Shown piece after piece: positions 1 to 9,161 of a stretch of 64,000 nucleotides of DNA (positions are counted from its first letter, which is position 1; each line of letters opens with the position of its first letter). Under the pieces are notes generated by a model. It had not been told where the DNA came from. It was given only the letters and a program-made list of their open reading frames with translations, and did no database searches. The position numbers and the translations under genes were made by a program. Location: contig CALLZC010000060.1 in NCBI GenBank assembly GCA_937858995.1, positions 1 through 64,000 of the forward strand. The letters run 5' to 3'. This stretch comes from an uncultured Nostocoides sp. (GTDB lineage: Bacteria > Actinomycetota > Actinomycetes > Actinomycetales > Dermatophilaceae).

Positions 1-68
1 TTCAAGCAGAAGACGGCATACGAGATAGGAGTCCGTCTCGTGGGCTCGGAGATGTGTATAAGAGACAG
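1..68. other. Illumina Nextera i7 adapter (non-genomic)
   Basis: Bases 3-26 are the P7 flow-cell sequence, 27-34 (AGGAGTCC) is an i7 index in adapter orientation, and 35-68 is the Nextera read-2/transposon end finishing in AGATGTGTATAAGAGACAG. Genomic sequence therefore begins at base 69. The reverse translation of this stretch gives the well-known contaminant peptide LLYTSPSPRD, which can enter protein databases as a false C-terminus. Confidence 0.98.
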
Positions 69-70
69 GT

Positions 71-448
71 GTCAGCGGAGGTCGGGCAAGCTGGCTGATC
101 ACCATCGCCGCACCGACGGCACCCGGTGAACGGGCGGATCGACGGCCGATCGGTGTCCTTGCCAAAGAGTGGCCCGCGCCTCGGCTCTTCGCAGATGCGG
201 ACGTGACCCTGCGCGATCTCGCCGATGGCGTCGTGCCCCTGATCGTGCACTATGTCTACTTCGCGCAAGTCGATCCCGACATCGTGTTCGACCGCTATCG
301 CCGCGGAGCGGTCATTTCCGCGGACGAGCGTTCCGAGCTATCGCGGCGCCGGTCGGCTCAGCTTGCCGCATCGAACGCTCTGGCCGAGCGACGGGCATCG
401 AGCCGGGGCTTCTTCAGACGGCGTTCGCGCGGCCCAAGCCACGGCTGA
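71..448 (+). CDS. Hypothetical protein, 5'-truncated at adapter junction
   Basis: An open frame runs without a start from the adapter junction to a TGA at 446-448 and gives about 125 residues. The readable C-terminus contains a segment rich in hydrophobic and aromatic residues (VVPLIVHYVYFAQVDPDIVF) and ends in a basic RGFFRRRSRG tail. I do not recognise the family. The frame was chosen because it is open across the whole stretch and has actinobacterial codon bias. An internal GTG at 203 could also be a start. The true N-terminus is missing from this contig. Confidence 0.45.
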   Translation, partial: VSGGRASWLITIAAPTAPGERADRRPIGVLAKEWPAPRLFADADVTLRDLADGVVPLIVHYVYFAQVDPDIVFDRYRRGAVISADERSELSRRRSAQLAASNALAERRASSRGFFRRRSRGPSHG

Positions 449-532
449 GCGCCCCCTTTGCCCGGTGATCTGGTGGGAGGTCGTCCGGCGAGGCCCCGCG
501 GGCTCCCAGCGGCCACCAACGGGCACCGCACC

Positions 533-880
533 TCAGCTGGCAGTGATGCTCAACGCGACGTCGCGCTCCTGCCCTGTTTCGGGCACGCAGTGCAGGGTGT
601 AGGTGCCGGGCTCGGTGATGGTCAGTGTCACGGGGAGCCCGTCCGGGCCGCTCAGGTCCGCCAGTTCGTCCCGCGCGGGGCTGAGGACCTGGACGCGCCC
701 GCTCCCGGCCGCCGAAAAGTCGTGGGTGCCGACCATGATCTCGGTCCTGTTGATGACGCAGTCCGGCAGCACGATCTCCACCGGAGCCTCCGATGGGTGC
801 ATCGGGGGATCGCCGCAGCCCGCCAGTGGCAGCACCAGGGCCAGGGCCAGCACCGGGCGCACCGGTCGAAAGAACCGCAT
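533..880 (-). CDS. Small secreted lipoprotein
   Basis: A 115-residue protein with a clear lipoprotein signal: basic MRFFRPVRP, a hydrophobic stretch, then the lipobox LAGC at about residues 18-21. The mature part is an all-beta-looking domain of about 95 residues ending in EPGTYTLHCVPETGQ. This resembles the C-terminal strand region of small cupredoxin-like or DUF-type domains, but the metal ligands are not complete enough to claim copper binding. The start at 880 was chosen because the signal peptide begins there; the longer open frame upstream runs antisense to recR. It is transcribed divergently from recR. Function unknown. Confidence 0.7.
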   Translation of the reverse strand: MRFFRPVRPVLALALVLPLAGCGDPPMHPSEAPVEIVLPDCVINRTEIMVGTHDFSAAGSGRVQVLSPARDELADLSGPDGLPVTLTITEPGTYTLHCVPETGQERDVALSITAS

Positions 881-955
881 ACCCACACCGTATGCCGCTG
901 CCGCTTTCGGGGCGGCGCCGAGCCGGTGTCGGATTGAGGGCCTACCCTGGCCCGT

Positions 956-1555
956 GTGTATGAAGGTGTGGTCCAGGACCTGATCGATGAGTTGGGGCAG
1001 CTGCCGGGCGTCGGGCCCAAGGGTGCCCAACGCATTGCCTTCCATCTGCTGCAAGCCGACGCCGCGGACGTTCAACGGCTCATCACCGCGTTGTCGGAGG
1101 TCAAGGACAAGGCAACCTTTTGCACGATGTGCGGCAACGTCTCCCAGGACGCGCTGTGCCGCATCTGCGCCGACCCGCGCCGCGACACCCACGCCATCTG
1201 CGTGGTCGAGGAGCCGAAGGATGTCGTCGCCATCGAGCGCACCCGCGAATTCCGGGGTCGCTATCACGTGCTGGGCGGAGCCATCAGTCCGATGGACGGC
1301 ATCGGACCCGAGCAGTTGCGCGTCGCCGAATTGATGTCGCGCCTGGCCTCCGCTGAGGTCACCGAGGTCATCCTGGCCACCGACCCCAACATCGAGGGGG
1401 AGGCGACCGCGTCATACCTCGCTCGGCAGTTGAAACCGTTCGGCATGCGGGTCACCCGGCTGGCGTCCGGGCTGCCCGTGGGCGGCGACCTGGAGTATGC
1501 CGATGAGGTCACCCTCGGGCGGGCCTTCGAAGGACGGAGATTGATCGATGCCTAA
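956..1555 (+). CDS. recR: Recombination protein RecR
   Basis: A 199-residue protein of normal RecR length. In the RecFOR pathway it works with RecO/RecF to load RecA at single-strand gaps. Visible features are the N-terminal helix-hairpin-helix ([17 protein letters not shown]), a zinc finger of two CxxC pairs (CTMCG and CRIC, residues about 57-72), a Toprim domain beginning [11 protein letters not shown], and the conserved [14 protein letters not shown] segment. The GTG start at 956 fits the usual N-terminus [13 protein letters not shown]. It overlaps the next gene by 8 bases. The dnaX-ybaB genes often found upstream are not in the window. Confidence 0.97.
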   Translation: MYEGVVQDLIDELGQLPGVGPKGAQRIAFHLLQADAADVQRLITALSEVKDKATFCTMCGNVSQDALCRICADPRRDTHAICVVEEPKDVVAIERTREFRGRYHVLGGAISPMDGIGPEQLRVAELMSRLASAEVTEVILATDPNIEGEATASYLARQLKPFGMRVTRLASGLPVGGDLEYADEVTLGRAFEGRRLIDA

Positions 1556-2129
1556 GCAGCCGCGACCCGCCAGCAGCGATGCGGACCTCGCCGAACTCGC
1601 CGACATCACGGCAGCGGAGGCGCGGCAGTTCTCGCTGACCATCGCCGACATCGCCTCGGGCGCCAGCCCCGAGACGGCGCTGTCCATCGCGCTGCTGGCG
1701 ACCGCCGATGTCGTCGCCATCGGTGCCCGGCTCGGCGCGATCAGCGATGTCATCCTGGACGAGCGCTACGAGCCCGATGACGGCGAGGACGCCGATCTCG
1801 CGGCGCTGCGCGCCGGGCTGGCCAACGTCTTCGATGGCCTCGATGAGTATGCCGATCTGGTGGACCCGGTCACCTCGGCCGAGGTGACGACGGGGTGCTT
1901 GTCCACCGACTTCGCGGTGATCGTGGGCGCCCTGGATCATGGGCTCACGCACTATGACCAGGGCCATGTGACCGAGGCCCTGTGGTGGTGGCAGTTCAGC
2001 TACCTCTCCGACTGGGGAGAGCGCGCGAGCATGGCCCTGCGCGTCCTGCTCGGGTTGCTGGCGCATGTCCGGCTGGACGCCGATGCCGACCTGATCGCCG
2101 AGGCCGAGTTCGACGCCCTGCACCCCTAG
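1548..2129 (+). CDS. DUF5063 domain-containing protein
   Basis: A 193-residue acidic protein matching the DUF5063 family, which commonly follows recR in actinobacteria. It is predicted helical, with a conserved aromatic region ([22 protein letters not shown], about residues 145-166, shown here in part). It starts inside the end of recR, so the two are probably translationally coupled. No catalytic motif is apparent and no signal peptide or membrane segment is present, so it should be cytoplasmic. Function unknown; the linkage with recR is the only clue. Confidence 0.85.
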   Translation: MPKQPRPASSDADLAELADITAAEARQFSLTIADIASGASPETALSIALLATADVVAIGARLGAISDVILDERYEPDDGEDADLAALRAGLANVFDGLDEYADLVDPVTSAEVTTGCLSTDFAVIVGALDHGLTHYDQGHVTEALWWWQFSYLSDWGERASMALRVLLGLLAHVRLDADADLIAEAEFDALHP

Positions 2130-2220
2130 CGCTACCGAAACGCCCGGGCGCGCACCCGCGCCTCTCGCCTACCATCGGGGGCGTCCCATCGCCCGACCTT
2201 CGTTGTGGAGTGCACCCAAA

Positions 2221-3492
2221 GTGGCCCTGGTCGTCCAAAAGTACGGCGGTTCCTCCGTCGCCGATGCCGCCAGCATCAAGCGCGTCGCGCACCGGATCAT
2301 CGAGACCAAGAAGGCGGGCAATGACGTCGTGGTCGCCGTCTCGGCGATGGGCGACACGACGGATGAACTGATCGACCTCGCCAATCAGGTCTCGCCCTTG
2401 CCGCCACCCCGCGAACTCGACATGCTCCTGACTGCGGGCGAGCGCATCTCGATGGCCCTGCTCGCGATGGCGATCGCCGATCAGGGGCACAGCGTGCGCT
2501 CCTTCACGGGCAGCCAGGCAGGGGTCATCACGGACGAGGCGCATGGCCGGGCCAAAATCATCGACGTGACGCCGGGGCGCATCCAGGACGCGGTGGCCCA
2601 TGGTCACATCGTCATCGTCGCCGGCTTCCAGGGGGTCTCCCGCGCGACCAAGGAGATCACCACCTTGGGCCGGGGTGGCTCCGACACCACCGCTGTGGCC
2701 CTGGCCGCGGCGATGCGTGCCAGCGTGTGTGAGATCTATACCGACGTCGACGGCGTGTTTACCGCCGATCCGCGCATTGTCCCCGCAGCGCGCAAGATTG
2801 CGCGGATCACCAACGAGGAAATGCTCGAGCTCGCTGCCGGCGGCAGCAAGGTCCTCCACCTGCGCAGCGTGGAGTATGCCCGTCGCTTCGGCATCCCCAT
2901 TCACGTGCGCTCCTCCTTTTCCCCCCACGAGGGCACCTTTGTCACCGACCACCCCGCACCCGAAGGACACGATGTGGAAGCTCCGATCATCGCCGGCGTC
3001 GCCCACGACCGCAGCGAGGCCAAGATCACCGTGGTGGGAGTGCCCGACCGCACCGGTATGGCCGCGGCCATCTTCGCGGCGATCGCGGCGGCTGCGATCA
3101 ATATCGACATGATCGTCCAGAACGTCTCGGCCACTGCCACCGGACTGACGGACATCTCCTTCACCCTGCCCAAGACGGAGGGTCAGGGGGCCATGCAGGC
3201 CCTGCAGCGGATTCGCGAGGAGGTCGGTTTCGCTGCTCTCCAATACGACGATCAGATCGGCAAGCTGTCGTTGGTGGGGGCGGGTATGCGGTCCAACCCG
3301 GGGGTCTCGGCAACCTTCTTCCGGGCCCTCGCGGACGCGGGCATCAACGTCGAGATGATCTCGACATCCGAGATCCGGATCTCGGTGATCACCCGAGACG
3401 ATCGGGTCGTCGAGGCCGTGCGCGCCGTCCATACGGCCTTCGGTCTGGACAGCGACGAGACCGCGATCGTCTACGGCGGCACCGGCCGATAG
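2221..3492 (+). CDS. lysC: Aspartate kinase (LysC type)
   Basis: A 423-residue protein very similar to mycobacterial Ask. It phosphorylates aspartate as the first step to lysine, diaminopimelate, threonine and methionine. It has the kinase N-terminus [10 protein letters not shown], the [10 protein letters not shown] and [11 protein letters not shown] substrate/nucleotide segments, and two C-terminal ACT domains (about 265-420) that usually bind lysine and threonine. The GTG at 2221 gives the conserved [12 protein letters not shown] start; a TTG at 2203 is in frame but adds a non-conserved extension. The asd gene that often follows is absent here. An internal start for a beta subunit is likely (see 2962-2976). 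Confidence 0.96.
   Translation: MALVVQKYGGSSVADAASIKRVAHRIIETKKAGNDVVVAVSAMGDTTDELIDLANQVSPLPPPRELDMLLTAGERISMALLAMAIADQGHSVRSFTGSQAGVITDEAHGRAKIIDVTPGRIQDAVAHGHIVIVAGFQGVSRATKEITTLGRGGSDTTAVALAAAMRASVCEIYTDVDGVFTADPRIVPAARKIARITNEEMLELAAGGSKVLHLRSVEYARRFGIPIHVRSSFSPHEGTFVTDHPAPEGHDVEAPIIAGVAHDRSEAKITVVGVPDRTGMAAAIFAAIAAAAINIDMIVQNVSATATGLTDISFTLPKTEGQGAMQALQRIREEVGFAALQYDDQIGKLSLVGAGMRSNPGVSATFFRALADAGINVEMISTSEIRISVITRDDRVVEAVRAVHTAFGLDSDETAIVYGGTGR
2962..2976 (+). promoter_or_regulatory. Internal ribosome binding site and GTG for lysC beta subunit
   Basis: GAAGGA at 2962-2967 lies 6 bases before an in-frame GTG at 2974. Translation from there gives [17 protein letters not shown], exactly the ACT-domain half. 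Actinobacterial aspartate kinases (Corynebacterium, Mycobacterium) are known to make a separate beta subunit from an internal in-frame start at this place. That this GTG is used here is inferred. Confidence 0.6.
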
Positions 3493-3614
3493 CTCACCCG
3501 GCGTGTCCGAAGTGTTATCAAAGTAATCCAGTGTTGATCTTGGGGTTCCTGTGATTGTTGTGACGGATGGGGCACGATAGGCGCAGCACGTGATCGCCGA
3601 TCGAGAGGCAGGGT

Positions 3615-4475
3615 ATGCCGAGCACGCCCATTGCACCCGAGCGCGCGCGCCGCGACTACCGCGGCCGTCAGCGCCGTCGCCTGGTCATGCTCGTGACCCT
3701 GCCGGGGCTGATTCTCGGCACGGTCAGCGTGACCGCGGCATACTCCGCGGGCCTGTTGAATCGCAAGGCTGTCAGTTGCCAACCCAAGCTCGTGGCGGCG
3801 CCGGCACGTGACGGATTCACCATCAAACTCCAGAACTCCAATGAGACGCCTGGTGAGGGCGCCGAGGTCGCCAAGGGTCTGAGCGCGCGCGGCTTCGTCA
3901 TCTCCAGCGTCTCCAATGCGCCCGACGACATCTATGTGACGCGGTCGGCGACCGTTTATCACGGTCCCAAGGGTCGCGACGAGGCGCTGCTGGTGGCCGC
4001 ACAGATCCCCGGAGCGCGGGCCTGGGACGACGGGCGCAGTGGCAGCAATGTCGATCTGATCATTGGCTATGGATTCACCGGGCTCAGCTACGTCCCGCCA
4101 CCGCCGCCACCGCTCCCGAGCGAGATTGCCGTCAACGTCTACAACACGACCTATCGCGCGGGCTTGGCCAGCCAGGTCGGCGACGCCTTGCGCCAGCGCA
4201 GCTTCGATGTTGAGGCGGTCGGCAACGACCCGCTCATGTCGTTCCTGCCCGATGAGGTGGCTGTGATCCGCCACGGAGTCGACGGGCAGGATGCGGCTGA
4301 CGTTCTGCTGCAACACATCCCGGACGCGCGGCTGGTCTCGGACGGACGTAGTGACGGATCGCTCGATCTCGTCCTCGGCAATGGGTATGCGGCCTTGACC
4401 CCCCGCGCCGAGGTCCCCAAGCCCGCGCCGCGACCGTCGCCCAAGCCGGAGATGATTGCCCGGCCCTGCTCCTGA
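3615..4475 (+). CDS. Membrane-anchored protein with two LytR_C domains
   Basis: A 286-residue protein with a basic cytoplasmic N-terminus, one membrane segment (about residues 25-46, LVMLVTLPGLILGTVSVTAAY) and an extracellular part holding two repeats of a LytR_C-like domain (about 70-155 and 170-255). Each repeat has an N-terminal strand like KLQNSN or VNVYNTT and ends in GSNVDLIIGYGF or GSLDLVLGNGY. A polyproline linker (YVPPPPPPLPSE) separates them. LytR_C domains accompany wall-teichoic-acid/arabinogalactan ligases, but no catalytic LCP domain is present here, so it is probably an envelope accessory protein. It stands alone between lysC and pfp. Confidence 0.82.
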   Translation: MPSTPIAPERARRDYRGRQRRRLVMLVTLPGLILGTVSVTAAYSAGLLNRKAVSCQPKLVAAPARDGFTIKLQNSNETPGEGAEVAKGLSARGFVISSVSNAPDDIYVTRSATVYHGPKGRDEALLVAAQIPGARAWDDGRSGSNVDLIIGYGFTGLSYVPPPPPPLPSEIAVNVYNTTYRAGLASQVGDALRQRSFDVEAVGNDPLMSFLPDEVAVIRHGVDGQDAADVLLQHIPDARLVSDGRSDGSLDLVLGNGYAALTPRAEVPKPAPRPSPKPEMIARPCS

Positions 4476-4506
4476 GCGACAGGAGCACGGCCGCTGGGCG
4501 AGCGGC
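4467..4506 (+). terminator. Two adjacent hairpins after LytR_C gene
   Basis: TGCTCCT/AGGAGCA (4467-4473 with 4481-4487, loop 7) overlaps the stop codon, and GCCGCT/AGCGGC (4490-4495 with 4501-4506, loop 5) follows directly. There is no T-tract, so this is at best a weak or Rho-assisted terminator. Confidence 0.4.
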
Positions 4507-4596
4507 GTCTCAGCGTGCCCCAGGCCATGTCGAGAAGTCCGGGGCGGGGTGCTTGGATGGTGGTAGGTCGCCACCGATCCCCGAAAGGTCGTCATC

Positions 4597-5799
4597 ATGC
4601 CGGTTCGCAAGGTCGCCATGCTCACCGCCGGGGGCATTGCTCCCTGCCTGTCCAGCGCCGTCGGCGGGCTCATCGAGCGCTATACCGAGCGTGCGCCCGA
4701 GGTGGAGATCATCGGCTATCTCGACGGCTATGCCGGCCTCCTGACGGGCAATTCGATCGTCGTCACCGATGAGGTCCGCGCCCAGGCGCACCGCCTGCAT
4801 GGCTTCGGCGGCAGCCCGCTGGGCAACTCGCGGGTCAAGCTGACTAATGTGGCCGACTGCGTCAAGCGCGGACTGGTCCAGGAGGGGCAGGACCCGCTGC
4901 AGGTCGCGGCCGAGCAACTGACCCGCGACGGGGTCGATGTGCTGCATACGATCGGCGGCGACGACACCAATACGACGGCCGCCGACCTCGCGGCATACCT
5001 GCACAGCAATGGCTACGAACTGCAGGTTGTCGGGCTACCGAAAACCATCGACAACGACGTCGTGCCCATCAAGCAGACGCTGGGCGCCTGGACTGCCGCC
5101 GAGCAGGGGGCGATCTATGCCCGCAATATCATTGGTGAGCACACCTCGAACCCGCGGATGCTCATCGTTCACGAGGTCATGGGCCGGCACTGTGGCTGGC
5201 TGACCGCCCAGACCGCTCGGGACTATCACGCGTGGGTGGCCGCGCAGGAGTTCGTGCCCGGAATCGGTAACTCCCAGGAGCGCTGGGATGTGCACGCTGT
5301 CTACGTTCCGGAGAGCCACATCGACATCAAGGCCGAGGGGGCGCGCCTGCGAGCCGTCATGGACGAGCTGGGCTGCGTCAACATCTTCTTGTCCGAGGGC
5401 GCCGGCGTCGAGGATGTCGTCGCGGAGCTGGAAGCGGCCGGTGAGCAGGTGCCGCGCGACCCCTTCGGTCACGTCATGCTCGACAAGGTCAACCCGGGAG
5501 CCTGGTTCGCCAAGCAGTTCGCCGCCGCCATCGGCGCCGAGAAGACGATGGTCCAAAAGTCCGGATACTTCTCGCGGTCCGCCGCCGCCAACGACCAAGA
5601 CCTAGCATTGATCAAGCTCTGCACCGACTTTGCGGTCGACGCCGCCCTGCGTGGCGAGTCCGGGGTCGTTGGGCAGGACGAGGAACGTGGTGACGAATTG
5701 CGCGCCATCGAGTTCCCCCGGATCCGCGGCGCCAAGCCGTTCGATCCCTCGGTCCCCTGGTTCCAGGAGTTGCTGCGCTACCTCGGGCAAGCCCGCTGA
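4597..5799 (+). CDS. pfp: Pyrophosphate-dependent 6-phosphofructokinase
   Basis: A 400-residue PfkA-family enzyme that interconverts fructose 6-phosphate and fructose 1,6-bisphosphate using pyrophosphate instead of ATP, so it can serve both glycolysis and gluconeogenesis. PPi use is read from two positions: GGDDT (residues 120-124) where ATP enzymes have GGDGS, and PKTIDND (148-154) where ATP enzymes have PGTIDND. The Asp and Lys at those places are the known PPi signature. The fructose-phosphate loop MGRHCGW is present. AAAGG about 9 bases before the ATG supports the start. It stands with the putative PPi-type PEPCK at 21.5 kb as a second PPi-linked enzyme. Confidence 0.93.
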   Translation: MPVRKVAMLTAGGIAPCLSSAVGGLIERYTERAPEVEIIGYLDGYAGLLTGNSIVVTDEVRAQAHRLHGFGGSPLGNSRVKLTNVADCVKRGLVQEGQDPLQVAAEQLTRDGVDVLHTIGGDDTNTTAADLAAYLHSNGYELQVVGLPKTIDNDVVPIKQTLGAWTAAEQGAIYARNIIGEHTSNPRMLIVHEVMGRHCGWLTAQTARDYHAWVAAQEFVPGIGNSQERWDVHAVYVPESHIDIKAEGARLRAVMDELGCVNIFLSEGAGVEDVVAELEAAGEQVPRDPFGHVMLDKVNPGAWFAKQFAAAIGAEKTMVQKSGYFSRSAAANDQDLALIKLCTDFAVDAALRGESGVVGQDEERGDELRAIEFPRIRGAKPFDPSVPWFQELLRYLGQAR

Positions 5800-5822
5800 C
5801 GCCAGCGCCTCACCGTCACCTC

Positions 5823-6224
5823 ATGTCCACGAAAGAAGACCAGATGGAACGTCGTCACGCCTCGTCCGGATCGCCCTATGAGGCCACGATCGGCTTTAGC
5901 CGGGCCGTGCGCTTGGGCAACCACATCGCGGTCAGCGGCACCGCCCCGATCTGGCCCGATGGCGGCATCGTCTTGGACGCCAAGGCGCAGGCCAAGCGTT
6001 GTTTGGAGATCGCTCTCAGCGCCGTGGAAGAGCTCGGCGGTTCGGTTCAGGATGTGGTGCGGACGCGGATGTTCATCACCCGGGCCGACGTCGCCGATGA
6101 GGTCTCCGAAGCCCACGGCGAGGTCTTCCGTGACGTGCGGCCCGCCGCCACGATGGTGGTCGTTGCCGCGCTGCTCGATCCCCGGTGGCTGGTCGAGATC
6201 GAGCTGGATGCGATCTGCTCCTGA
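5823..6224 (+). CDS. RidA/YjgF family protein
   Basis: A 133-residue RidA-fold protein; classical members hydrolyse reactive enamine/imine intermediates. Typical parts are VRLGNHIAVSGTAP near the N-terminus, the central KRCLEIALSAVEELGGSVQDVVRTRMFIT, and the C-terminal PAATMVVVAALLDPRWLVEIELDA with the conserved Glu. The ATG at 5823 is used here; an ATG at 5844 (MERRHAS) preceded by GAAAGAAG is also plausible and would shorten it by 7 residues. It lies 19 bases before fgd on the same strand and may be cotranscribed. The substrate cannot be told from sequence. Confidence 0.9.
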   Translation: MSTKEDQMERRHASSGSPYEATIGFSRAVRLGNHIAVSGTAPIWPDGGIVLDAKAQAKRCLEIALSAVEELGGSVQDVVRTRMFITRADVADEVSEAHGEVFRDVRPAATMVVVAALLDPRWLVEIELDAICS

Positions 6225-6242
6225 CGAGCTAGGCTCGCTCGG

Positions 6243-7259
6243 GTGGCGCTGAAGATCGGTTACAAGGCCTCGGCCGAGCAGTTCGACCCGGCGCGGCTCG
6301 CGTCCTACGCGCTGCTGGCGGAGGAGGTGGGCCTCGACACGGTCACCGTCTCCGACCACTACCAGCCCTGGCGGCTGGAGGGTGGTCATGCTCCCAGCGC
6401 CATCCCCTGGCTCGCATATGTCGCCGCTCGCACCGAGCGGATCACGCTCGGGACCTCGGTGCTCACCCCGACCTTCCGCTACAACCCGGCCGTCGTGGCG
6501 CAGGAGTTCGCGACCTTGGCGTGCCTGGCACCCGGACGCATCTTCCTCGGCGTCGGCACCGGGGAGGCGTTGAACGAGATCGCTGTCGGCTCGGTCGCTG
6601 CCTGGCCGGACTTCAAGGAGCGCTTCGCCCGGCTCCGTGAGGCGGTCGCCTTGATCCGCCGCCTCTGGAGCGAGGACGCGGTCAGCCTCGATGGCGAGTA
6701 TTACCACACCAGCGATGCCCGAATCTTCGATCGACCGACGATCCCGATCCCCATATTCATCGCCGCAGGCGGACCCATGATGGCGCGATATGCCGGGCGG
6801 CACGGTGACGGCTTCATCTGCACATCCGGCAAGGGTCGGGAGCTGTATGCCGACGAGCTCATCCCCGCTGTGGCGCACGGCCGGGCGACATCGGGCCGCA
6901 GCGAGCAGCCCATCGAGCGGATGATCGAGATCAAGCTGTCCTTCGACCCCGACGCGGACCGGGCACTCGAGAACACCCGGTTCTGGGCGCCCTTGTCCCT
7001 CACGGCCGAGCAGAAGCACTCCATCCACAGCCCCGCCGAGATGGAACGCGCCGCCGATGAATTGCCGATCGAGCAGGTGGCGAAGCGGTGGATCGTGGCC
7101 GCGGACCCCGAGCAGGCTATTGCGGCGGTGAAGTTCTACACCGATCTGGGCTTCGACCATCTGATCCTGCACGGCCCCGGCGATGATCAGGAGCGTTTCC
7201 TGCGCACGCTCGCCGACCAGGTCTTGCCCGGGTTGCGCGAGTTGGTCCCGGCGCGCTGA
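6243..7259 (+). CDS. fgd: F420-dependent glucose-6-phosphate dehydrogenase
   Basis: A 338-residue luciferase-like monooxygenase-fold enzyme closely resembling mycobacterial Fgd1. It oxidises glucose 6-phosphate to 6-phosphogluconolactone and reduces coenzyme F420. The known active-site residues are in place: Glu12 (SAEQF), His39 and Trp43 (SDHYQPW), Glu108 (GTGEALNE). The phosphate-site region and the long matching block [18 protein letters not shown] are also conserved. The start is GTG. The gene implies that the organism makes F420, although no cofactor biosynthesis gene lies in the window. Confidence 0.93.
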   Translation: MALKIGYKASAEQFDPARLASYALLAEEVGLDTVTVSDHYQPWRLEGGHAPSAIPWLAYVAARTERITLGTSVLTPTFRYNPAVVAQEFATLACLAPGRIFLGVGTGEALNEIAVGSVAAWPDFKERFARLREAVALIRRLWSEDAVSLDGEYYHTSDARIFDRPTIPIPIFIAAGGPMMARYAGRHGDGFICTSGKGRELYADELIPAVAHGRATSGRSEQPIERMIEIKLSFDPDADRALENTRFWAPLSLTAEQKHSIHSPAEMERAADELPIEQVAKRWIVAADPEQAIAAVKFYTDLGFDHLILHGPGDDQERFLRTLADQVLPGLRELVPAR

Positions 7260-7384
7260 GCCGATCTCGCGGGAGAGCGTGGGATCTGGCCCGCGCCCGG
7301 CCGCGGCGCTGCCCAGTCCGTCCTGGGCGCGGTGAGCCCGATAAGTCGGATGAGATTGTGCGGACCTGCTGACAGGATGCACGG

Positions 7385-8314
7385 GTGCCTAGCGACCCGA
7401 TCATCCGCGCCCAGGGGCTGACCAAGACCTATGGCGAGGTGCACGCGGTTGCCGGCATCAGTTTCGACATCGCGGCAGGGGAGTCCTTCGGGCTGCTGGG
7501 ACCCAATGGGGCGGGCAAATCGACGACGATGCGGATGATCGGTGGCACGCTCGGGCGCTCCGGAGGACACCTGGCGGTGGCGGGGCTCGATCCCGAAGTC
7601 GAAGGATCCACCGTTCGCGCCCACTTGGGGGTCGTGCCGCAGCAGGACAACCTCGATGAAGAGCTCTCGGTCCGCGACAACCTATACATCTATGGCCGCT
7701 ACTTCGGTCTGCCGCGCAGCTACCTGCGCGCCAAGATCCCCGAGCTGCTCGACTTCGCCCAACTGAGCGAGAAATCGAGCGCCAAGGTCGATCGTCTCTC
7801 GGGCGGGATGAAACGCCGACTGACGATCGCGCGCGCCCTGATCAACGAGCCCCGAATTCTGCTCCTCGACGAGCCAACGACCGGATTGGATCCGCAGGCA
7901 CGGCATACCCTGTGGGACAAACTGTTCCGGCTCAAGGAAGTCGGAGTCACCCTCGTTGTCACCACTCATTTCATGGACGAGGCCGAGCAGTTGTGCGACC
8001 GGCTCATCGTCATCGACCAGGGCCGGATCAAGGCCGAAGGCACCCCGCGCGGGCTCATCGCGGAGCACTCGACCCGCGAGGTCGTGGAGGTGCGATTCGG
8101 GGCCGACCGCAACGCGCAGGTCGAGCCGCGACTGCGTGACCTGGCCGAACGCGTCGAAGTCCTGCCCGACCGACTCCTGCTCTATACCGAAGACGGCGAG
8201 GCAGTCCTGGAGCAGATCGCCGCGGCCGGGCTGCACCCAGTGACCTCGCTGGTGCGTCGCTCGTCGCTGGAGGACGTCTTCTTGCGCCTGACCGGGAGGT
8301 CGCTCGTTGACTGA
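7385..8314 (+). CDS. ABC-2 type exporter, ATP-binding protein
   Basis: A 309-residue ATPase with Walker A GPNGAGKST, Q-loop VVPQQDNLD, signature LSGGM, Walker B ILLLDEPTTGLD and H-loop VTTHFMD. The C-terminal extension (about 225-305), with SLVRRSSLEDVFLRLTGR, is typical of the DrrA/NodI branch of ABC-2 exporters. The GTG start at 7385 gives the normal length. It overlaps the next gene by 8 bases and forms a three-gene operon with two permeases. The cargo is unknown; this branch exports lipids, oligosaccharides or drugs. Confidence 0.93.
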   Translation: MPSDPIIRAQGLTKTYGEVHAVAGISFDIAAGESFGLLGPNGAGKSTTMRMIGGTLGRSGGHLAVAGLDPEVEGSTVRAHLGVVPQQDNLDEELSVRDNLYIYGRYFGLPRSYLRAKIPELLDFAQLSEKSSAKVDRLSGGMKRRLTIARALINEPRILLLDEPTTGLDPQARHTLWDKLFRLKEVGVTLVVTTHFMDEAEQLCDRLIVIDQGRIKAEGTPRGLIAEHSTREVVEVRFGADRNAQVEPRLRDLAERVEVLPDRLLLYTEDGEAVLEQIAAAGLHPVTSLVRRSSLEDVFLRLTGRSLVD

Positions 8315-9161
8315 TCTCTGCGAGCTGACGCGCCTCGCCGATTCCGGGCGCCTGCCGCCCCCGGCGGCGGTTGCTGCCCGCGTGCGCGCCCGCGGCATCT
8401 GGTTGTATGTCGAAACCTGGCTGCTTGCCTCCCGCACCTGGGTGGTGTCCCTGCTGATCGTCGCGGTCCTCGAACCCATCGTCTATCTCCTGGCGCTGGG
8501 GTGGGGTTTGGGGTCCCTCGTGGACCGCCAGGTCGGCGTCGCCGACGGAGTTCCCTATCTCGTCTTCGTCGGTCCGGCGCTTATCGTCGCGACCGGAGTG
8601 ATGGCGGCCCACCAGGAGTCGACCTACCCCGTCATGGCGGGCTTCAAGTGGCGACGGCTGTTCCTGGCCGCGCAGGCCACCCCGCTCATGCCACGGCAGA
8701 TCGCTCTCGGACACCTGGCCAGCGTGATGTGTCGCTATCTGGCGCAGGCCACGCTGTTCTGGCTGGTGCTGTTGGCGTTCGGCGCCACCCGCAGCGCCTG
8801 GTCGTGGCTGGTCGTGCCGATCACCGGATTGACCGCGTGGGCGTTCGGGGCGTGCGTGACGGCATACGCCGCGGGGCTGGAGGACGAGGGCTACGAGTTC
8901 GCGCTGCTCCAGCGGTTCGTCGTGATGCCGATGTTTCTCTTTGCCGGGACCTTCTTCCCGTTGAGCGAACTGCCGGCCTATCTGCACTGGGTGGGCTGGA
9001 TCTCGCCGATCTGGCACGGCACCGAACTGGCGCGGGTGGCCAGCTACGGGGCCCCCATGACCGGCGCCGCGCTCGCGCTGCACCTGAGCGTCCTGCTCGG
9101 GTATGCCGCGGTGGGCACCATCGTGACGACGCGCCGCTTCACCCGGCGGTTGACGCGATGA
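8307..9161 (+). CDS. ABC-2 type exporter, permease 1
   Basis: A 284-residue NodJ/DrrB-like permease with six predicted membrane segments. Landmarks are an N-terminal amphipathic segment, VSLLIVAVLEPIVYLLALGWG, and the family motif FLFAGTFFPLSELPAYLHWVGW with the HGTELAR segment behind it. The TTG start at 8307 lies inside the ATPase gene, which suggests translational coupling. The gene ends in ATGA shared with the second permease. A heterodimeric membrane unit with the next protein is likely. Confidence 0.88.
   Translation: MTDLCELTRLADSGRLPPPAAVAARVRARGIWLYVETWLLASRTWVVSLLIVAVLEPIVYLLALGWGLGSLVDRQVGVADGVPYLVFVGPALIVATGVMAAHQESTYPVMAGFKWRRLFLAAQATPLMPRQIALGHLASVMCRYLAQATLFWLVLLAFGATRSAWSWLVVPITGLTAWAFGACVTAYAAGLEDEGYEFALLQRFVVMPMFLFAGTFFPLSELPAYLHWVGWISPIWHGTELARVASYGAPMTGAALALHLSVLLGYAAVGTIVTTRRFTRRLTR

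Noticed and set aside
2..268. 88-residue minus-strand open frame at the contig start
   Set aside because: Its C-terminal part is translated adapter (LLYTSPSPRD), so it cannot be a real gene.
533..1267. Long form of the lipoprotein gene
   Set aside because: The extension is antisense to recR, and the lipoprotein signal peptide begins at 880.
1996..3636. 546-residue minus-strand frame opposite lysC
   Set aside because: It is a shadow frame of a high-GC gene, rich in His/Arg/Asp/Gly, and lies over a certain aspartate kinase.
5778..7382. 534-residue minus-strand frame opposite fgd
   Set aside because: Shadow of fgd and RidA; composition typical of reverse-frame reading.
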